Assembly: GCA_003024985.2 (NCBI GenBank)
Contig: PXIH01S0001028.1
DNA length: 10,290 nucleotides
From: Euperipatoides rowelli
Taxonomy: Eukaryota > Onychophora > Udeonychophora > Euonychophora > Peripatopsidae
Strand: one strand, 5' to 3'
Below the pieces are notes generated by a model, which did no database searches, had not been told where the DNA came from, and worked only from the letters and a program-made list of their open reading frames with translations. A program made the position numbers and the translations under genes. Positions 7,126-10,290 of the stretch are shown here, one piece after another (the stretch's first letter is position 1; each line of letters opens with the position of its first letter).

Positions 7126-7285
7126 ACCTGTGATATCATCATCATGTGTCACAGGTTCTTTATGACTGGGTGTGAGCCATAGTGTTTTGCCAATAACCTG
7201 GTTGATGTATAGCTCTTAATACGGAAGTTAATTGCCCTTACGGGGCCTGCATTATCACTGAATGAAACAAAACCCAAACCAAACA
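7126..7285 (+). mobile_element. Possible LINE 3'-end remnant with hairpins and A/C-rich tail
   Basis: The stretch is less AT-rich than its neighbours. It contains an 8-bp stem ACCTGTGA/TCACAGGT (7126-7156, 15-base loop) and, near the end, GCCCTTACGGGGC (7234-7246), which can fold GCCC against GGGC. It then passes through CACTGAATGAAAC into a tail of AAAC-like units (7262-7285). Several CR1/L2-type non-LTR retrotransposons end with a small GCCC/GGGC stem-loop followed by short A-rich repeats, so a retrotransposon 3' end is plausible. No reverse-transcriptase coding remnant is visible directly upstream, and the clade assignment is a guess. A structured fragment of a DNA element is the alternative. 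Confidence 0.33.
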
Positions 7286-7870
7286 TCTAGGCTATATGCT
7301 TACTAAAGTTTTAATATAGTAAGCATAGGCTAGAGCCTAGATAAGCTTTTTTTTTAACAAAGTAATAAATAAATTTTAATATTGCATAAGAATTAGTATG
7401 CATAATAATCATTTATGAATGTTAATACAATTACCTTTGATTATAACAGAGATTGCAGTGCATCATTTTCATAGAACGTATAGTTATTTTGACAGGATAT
7501 TTAGGGGAGGTAATAATATTCTAATTTCATAAATGTAAGGGATTTTCATGATTACAAGTAATATATTTTAAGATTATTGCCAAGTGGAATTTTTTTAGCG
7601 TATCGAAGTACGGTGCATGGTAGAACTCCCACGTATGTGTAAAATCAATGGAAGTTTATTGGATGTGACTTTAACAACTAGTTTAATTTAGAACAATCAA
7701 AACCCCTTACCCACATAGATTTTTTTATTTATTTACCGTAGAATGTGGTCTAAGTGCATCACACCAAATAAAAGTGCCATTTTTATTTCTTGGCCAAAGT
7801 TAAGTGAACAGTGCCATAAGCCCATAACCACACTTAAACTTTTTTGGTCACTCTGAAAGAAATCAAAGAT
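7286..7870. other. AT-rich stretch without recognisable gene
   Basis: Nothing recognised beyond two TAGGCTA words at 7288 and 7326 and GTGCCAT words near 7775 and 7812. No open frame of note. Confidence 0.6.
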
Positions 7871-7980
7871 GTGTCATGTAACAGCGCCTCTAGTTTTTAC
7901 CTCATCTAAGATTCAGGAGAGTGTTTTCATGTAATAGCACCCCCTAAAAATTACCATATCACCATCTTGGATTCTGACAT
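7871..7980 (+). repeat. Imperfect tandem repeat, period about 53 bp
   Basis: Two adjacent units begin CATGTAACAGCGCC (7875) and CATGTAATAGCACC (7928). They run through a TTTTTACC / AAAATTACC block to ATCTAAGATTCAGG and ATCTTGGATTCTGA respectively. The order of blocks is conserved with small insertions in the second unit. It may be part of an unidentified interspersed repeat; no coding potential is seen. Confidence 0.5.
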
Positions 7981-8511
7981 CATTATGGTGTTACGTCATT
8001 TTTATATGTGCTTTAAATCATGTACAAGACACAGCTAAACAAGTGCATCCAACGTCAAACAAATGCACTGTGTGGAAAGTACCGTACGACACTTGTATGC
8101 TCCATACCAAAGCTAGTAGCTATAGGCTACCTAACAGTTTATAGTTTCAAATGACATACAGGTATAATAAAATTAATAACGTCACTTGTCATATGTATGG
8201 ACCTACCTAAAGCTGACAGTATTTCTTCCTTTTCAATTCATATGATATGCTTTCCTGTATTTTAAAATATAGCAGATGTTTATTTAGAAACTAATTATTA
8301 TTTTCCAAGACATGTCTATACCGGTAGTTTTAACAAAAAAATAATACTGAAATAACTAATAATTGTAAGCCCTATATTGAATTAGCTTACCGTGTTAAAC
8401 TGAACATTTGTTGTAAAAATTTAAAAAAGAATGGTTAATTTTCATTTAACCTGTCTTTTTCTTTTAATAATCAATTCTTTTTCAAATGTGTTAAAAATAA
8501 ATACATTTTGA
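7981..8511. other. AT-rich stretch without recognisable gene
   Basis: No gene or RNA is visible. It contains one TTACGTCA word (7991-7998), and TACCGTA (8080) and TAGGCTA (8123) words. The remainder is A/T-rich. Confidence 0.6.
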
Positions 8512-8554
8512 TTTGAAAGTAGTACTTGGGCTGTGACAGCTATAAATGGGTTAT

Positions 8555-9829
8555 TTGCAAGAAAGTTGTACCATGGCATGTATTTGCACACAGAAACAGA
8601 CAGTTCTTCAGTAGAGAAGATTAAAATGCTTTATAATAGTATTGTTAGAGGTTCCTCTCATTGGAGGACAAAAACTATCCCCAAAACTTTATTTATGGAG
8701 TACCATCATGGAATATGTGCAATTTGTCCCACTCGTACCCGTGGTCATGCAACTCACCATAAAGTTTGCCCCTTTGTTGGAAGAAAATAAAGCACTTTCA
8801 AATAAACAAATTTATATCACAATTATTCTTATATATAGCCTATATTGCAATAAAAGTATCAAGTTGAATGGGAAAGATTATTACTTATTAACAAAAAATA
8901 ATTAGTTTGCTCTGAAACTGGGGTGGCGAATATATCACTTTAAAAAATGTCCAACCCCCGTAACAGCCAATGTATTTCCTAAGTATATCAAGCTGGACCA
9001 TACTTAATTAGATTTTTGAAAGTGAAATTTAATGCTTTAGTATAAAATAGGACCATTATGGAGGAATATTTCAAAATGTATTTTTTATGCGCTTTAAGAT
9101 AAGACAATGTAGAAAAGTTGATGCTAGTTGTCCCACGGTCCGTAACTCAATTTTTATCTCAAATTTGTTAAAAAAAAAAAATATTTCAATTAAGCTTATA
9201 AAAACACTATACTGTGTCTATTATATAAATTTTTTATGTCAATTGTATAAATTAACATGCAAAATAAATTATATAAACTCATTTTGTCCTACCGTAACCT
9301 TAATCTTATATTTTCAAAACTTAATTCTTTGAATATTAATGTAATACTTTCATATCTTCATTAATATTTCATTCCTTAACCATGTAATAAATAAATCAAC
9401 TTTAAATCATATGTTTTTCATCAATATAAACAAGAAGAAATATATGTAGATATTTTAACAAATTTGTCCCACCCGTAACATAAATAACTATTAGTAGGCT
9501 ATACGGTAATAAGTTTAATGATAAAATAACTTATATTGTATTTTAACTTGCCAGACAGTTAAATAACACAAAAATATATTTATTTTTGAATGCATGCAAT
9601 GAAGTAAATTTAAATCAATAATTATAAAGTTACGGGTGGGACAAAATGCTTGTTTTCGTTAAATGTTATACATCTGTATTTTCATAAAAACCAAAGATGA
9701 TTAAGCTAAACCAACTTTGATTTCTAACACACCAATATATGGGCTTTCATATGCAATAAAGTTTTATTTGAAATTTTGATGTGAAAAAAAAAAAAAATTT
9801 TTTAATTTTTTAGCACAACTTTCTTGCAA
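8555..9829. repeat. Perfect 15-bp inverted pair bracketing the TGTCCCACCCGTAAC motif cluster
   Basis: TTGCAAGAAAGTTGT at 8555-8569 is the exact reverse complement of 9815-9829. The arms lie 1.25 kb apart, one on each side of all six copies of the GTCCCACCCGTAAC motif. Pairing does not extend beyond 15 bases. An inverted match of this length somewhere in 10 kb is not extremely unlikely by chance, so the placement is the main argument for meaning. Confidence 0.35.
8723..9645. repeat. Six dispersed copies of a TTTGTCCCACCCGTAACA motif
   Basis: Copies on plus: TTTGTCCCACTCGTACC (8723), ATGTCCAACCCCCGTAACA (8947), TTGTCCCACGGTCCGTAACT (9128), TTTTGTCCTACCGTAACC (9282) and TTTGTCCCACCCGTAACA (9463). 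One lies on minus: GTTACGGGTGGGACAAA (9629-9645). The last two are a perfect 17-bp inverted pair. Spacing between successive copies is about 225, 180, 155, 180 and 166 bases, in sequence otherwise close to 25% GC. The arrangement parallels the iterated end motif of the 4225-5432 element, so subterminal sites of another DNA transposon family are the likeliest explanation. No true termini, target duplication or transposase were identified. Confidence 0.6.
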
Positions 9830-10290
9830 TTCACTCAAATGATCTCAGCTTTTTTTTTTTAATGGAGTCCGCCATTTTTTTTAAAGATGACAATTTCTGG
9901 CATGATGTCAAATGATTTAAAGCTAGATGATGTCTTAAAATAATATTCAGGATGCGTAAAATACTTGAATGGGATACTAGGTCTGACAGACATCACCCAC
10001 CAGATTTAAGTTGGCACGAGTAGGCTACATGGATTGAAATACCTTTTAAACAATTTTATCAAATTAGTAGGAGAAAAAAATTAAAAAATTAGAACCTGAT
10101 AAAATAAACTTGTAAAAGCGAGTTAAAAAATTTTATTGCATACGGTACTGAGAATCTGAGATAATGACAGCATAAAATTTCATATATTATGACGTCAACA
10201 ANNAGAAATTCGTTCTAGTTTAATAGTGGCCCATATTTTAAGCATTTTGATATAATATTGCTAGGCCTACTATAGTTAATTTTAACAATT
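9646..10290. other. AT-rich stretch without recognisable gene
   Basis: No gene is supported. It includes adjoining A and T runs at 9785-9812, a CCGCCATTTTTTT word at 9869, a GTCTGACAGAC palindrome (9981-9991), and a TGACGTCA palindrome (10190-10197). Two bases are undetermined (10202-10203). Confidence 0.6.
10190..10197. promoter_or_regulatory. TGACGTCA palindrome (CRE/ATF-type site)
   Basis: This is an exact match to the consensus site of CREB/ATF bZIP factors in animals. There is no promoter, transcript or second factor site nearby, so use in regulation is unproven and a chance occurrence is likely. Confidence 0.15.

Noticed and set aside
8642-8905. 87-codon plus-strand frame
   Set aside because: It overlaps another opening in a different frame, its second half is A/T-driven, and no family is recognised.
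9087-9332. 81-codon plus-strand frame
   Set aside because: It runs through two copies of the GTCCCACCCGTAAC motif and A/T tracts; composition explains it.
8915-9480. Short element with AACTGGGGTGGCGAATAT (about 8917) as left end and the 9463 motif as right end
   Set aside because: Similarity to the inverted motif needs several gaps, and no target duplication is visible.
8723-9645. GTCCCACCCGTAAC cluster as a CRISPR-like or classical satellite array
   Set aside because: Spacing varies from about 155 to 225 bases, one copy is inverted, and sequence between copies shows little similarity.
1-10290. tRNA, rRNA or CRISPR array
   Set aside because: No TTCGANNC-type T-loop with a pairable acceptor stem, no conserved rRNA words, and no regular direct repeats with unique spacers were seen on either strand.

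Overview
The window looks like non-coding nuclear DNA from an animal, most likely an invertebrate. It is very AT-rich (roughly 30% GC by eye) with long A and T runs, and I can support no intact gene, rRNA, tRNA or CRISPR array. What can be recognised are worn remains of eukaryotic transposable elements. The taxon is an inference: nothing here names a species. Three bases are undetermined (391 and 10202-10203).

Layout. 1-1343 holds pieces resembling a hAT-type DNA transposon: GGCC-rich motifs at 131-191 and a terminus-like sequence ending in CACACCTG at 1343. 1831-2019 is an island of more balanced composition that stays open on the minus strand. 2621-2758 (minus) is a short relic resembling the C-terminal end of a LINE reverse-transcriptase polyprotein. 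2770-4217 is AT-rich with simple-sequence tracts.

4225-5432 is the best-defined object: a ~1.2 kb non-autonomous DNA transposon with 25-bp imperfect terminal inverted repeats, TA on both flanks, extra internal copies of the terminal motif, and on the minus strand (4810-4549) the broken C-terminal end of a transposase. The frame is interrupted once, at a run of eight T. The domain resembles the tail seen after DDE domains in pogo/Tigger-like transposases of invertebrates.

6220-7123 is a diverged duplication with a 533-bp offset and a strong purine bias on the plus strand. It is followed by a 3'-end-like sequence (7126-7285) with two hairpins and an A/C-rich tail, reminiscent of a LINE 3' UTR. 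7871-7980 is an imperfect ~53-bp tandem repeat.

8723-9645 contains six copies of a second motif, consensus TTTGTCCCACCCGTAACA, five on plus and one on minus. It is organised like the iterated end motif of the 4225-5432 element but has an unrelated sequence, so it probably marks a second, unnamed transposon family. Two short words, TAGGCTA and TACGGTA/TACCGTA, are scattered over the whole window far more often than its base composition predicts.

These parts do not form a pathway. The window reads as intergenic or intronic DNA built up by successive insertions and decay.
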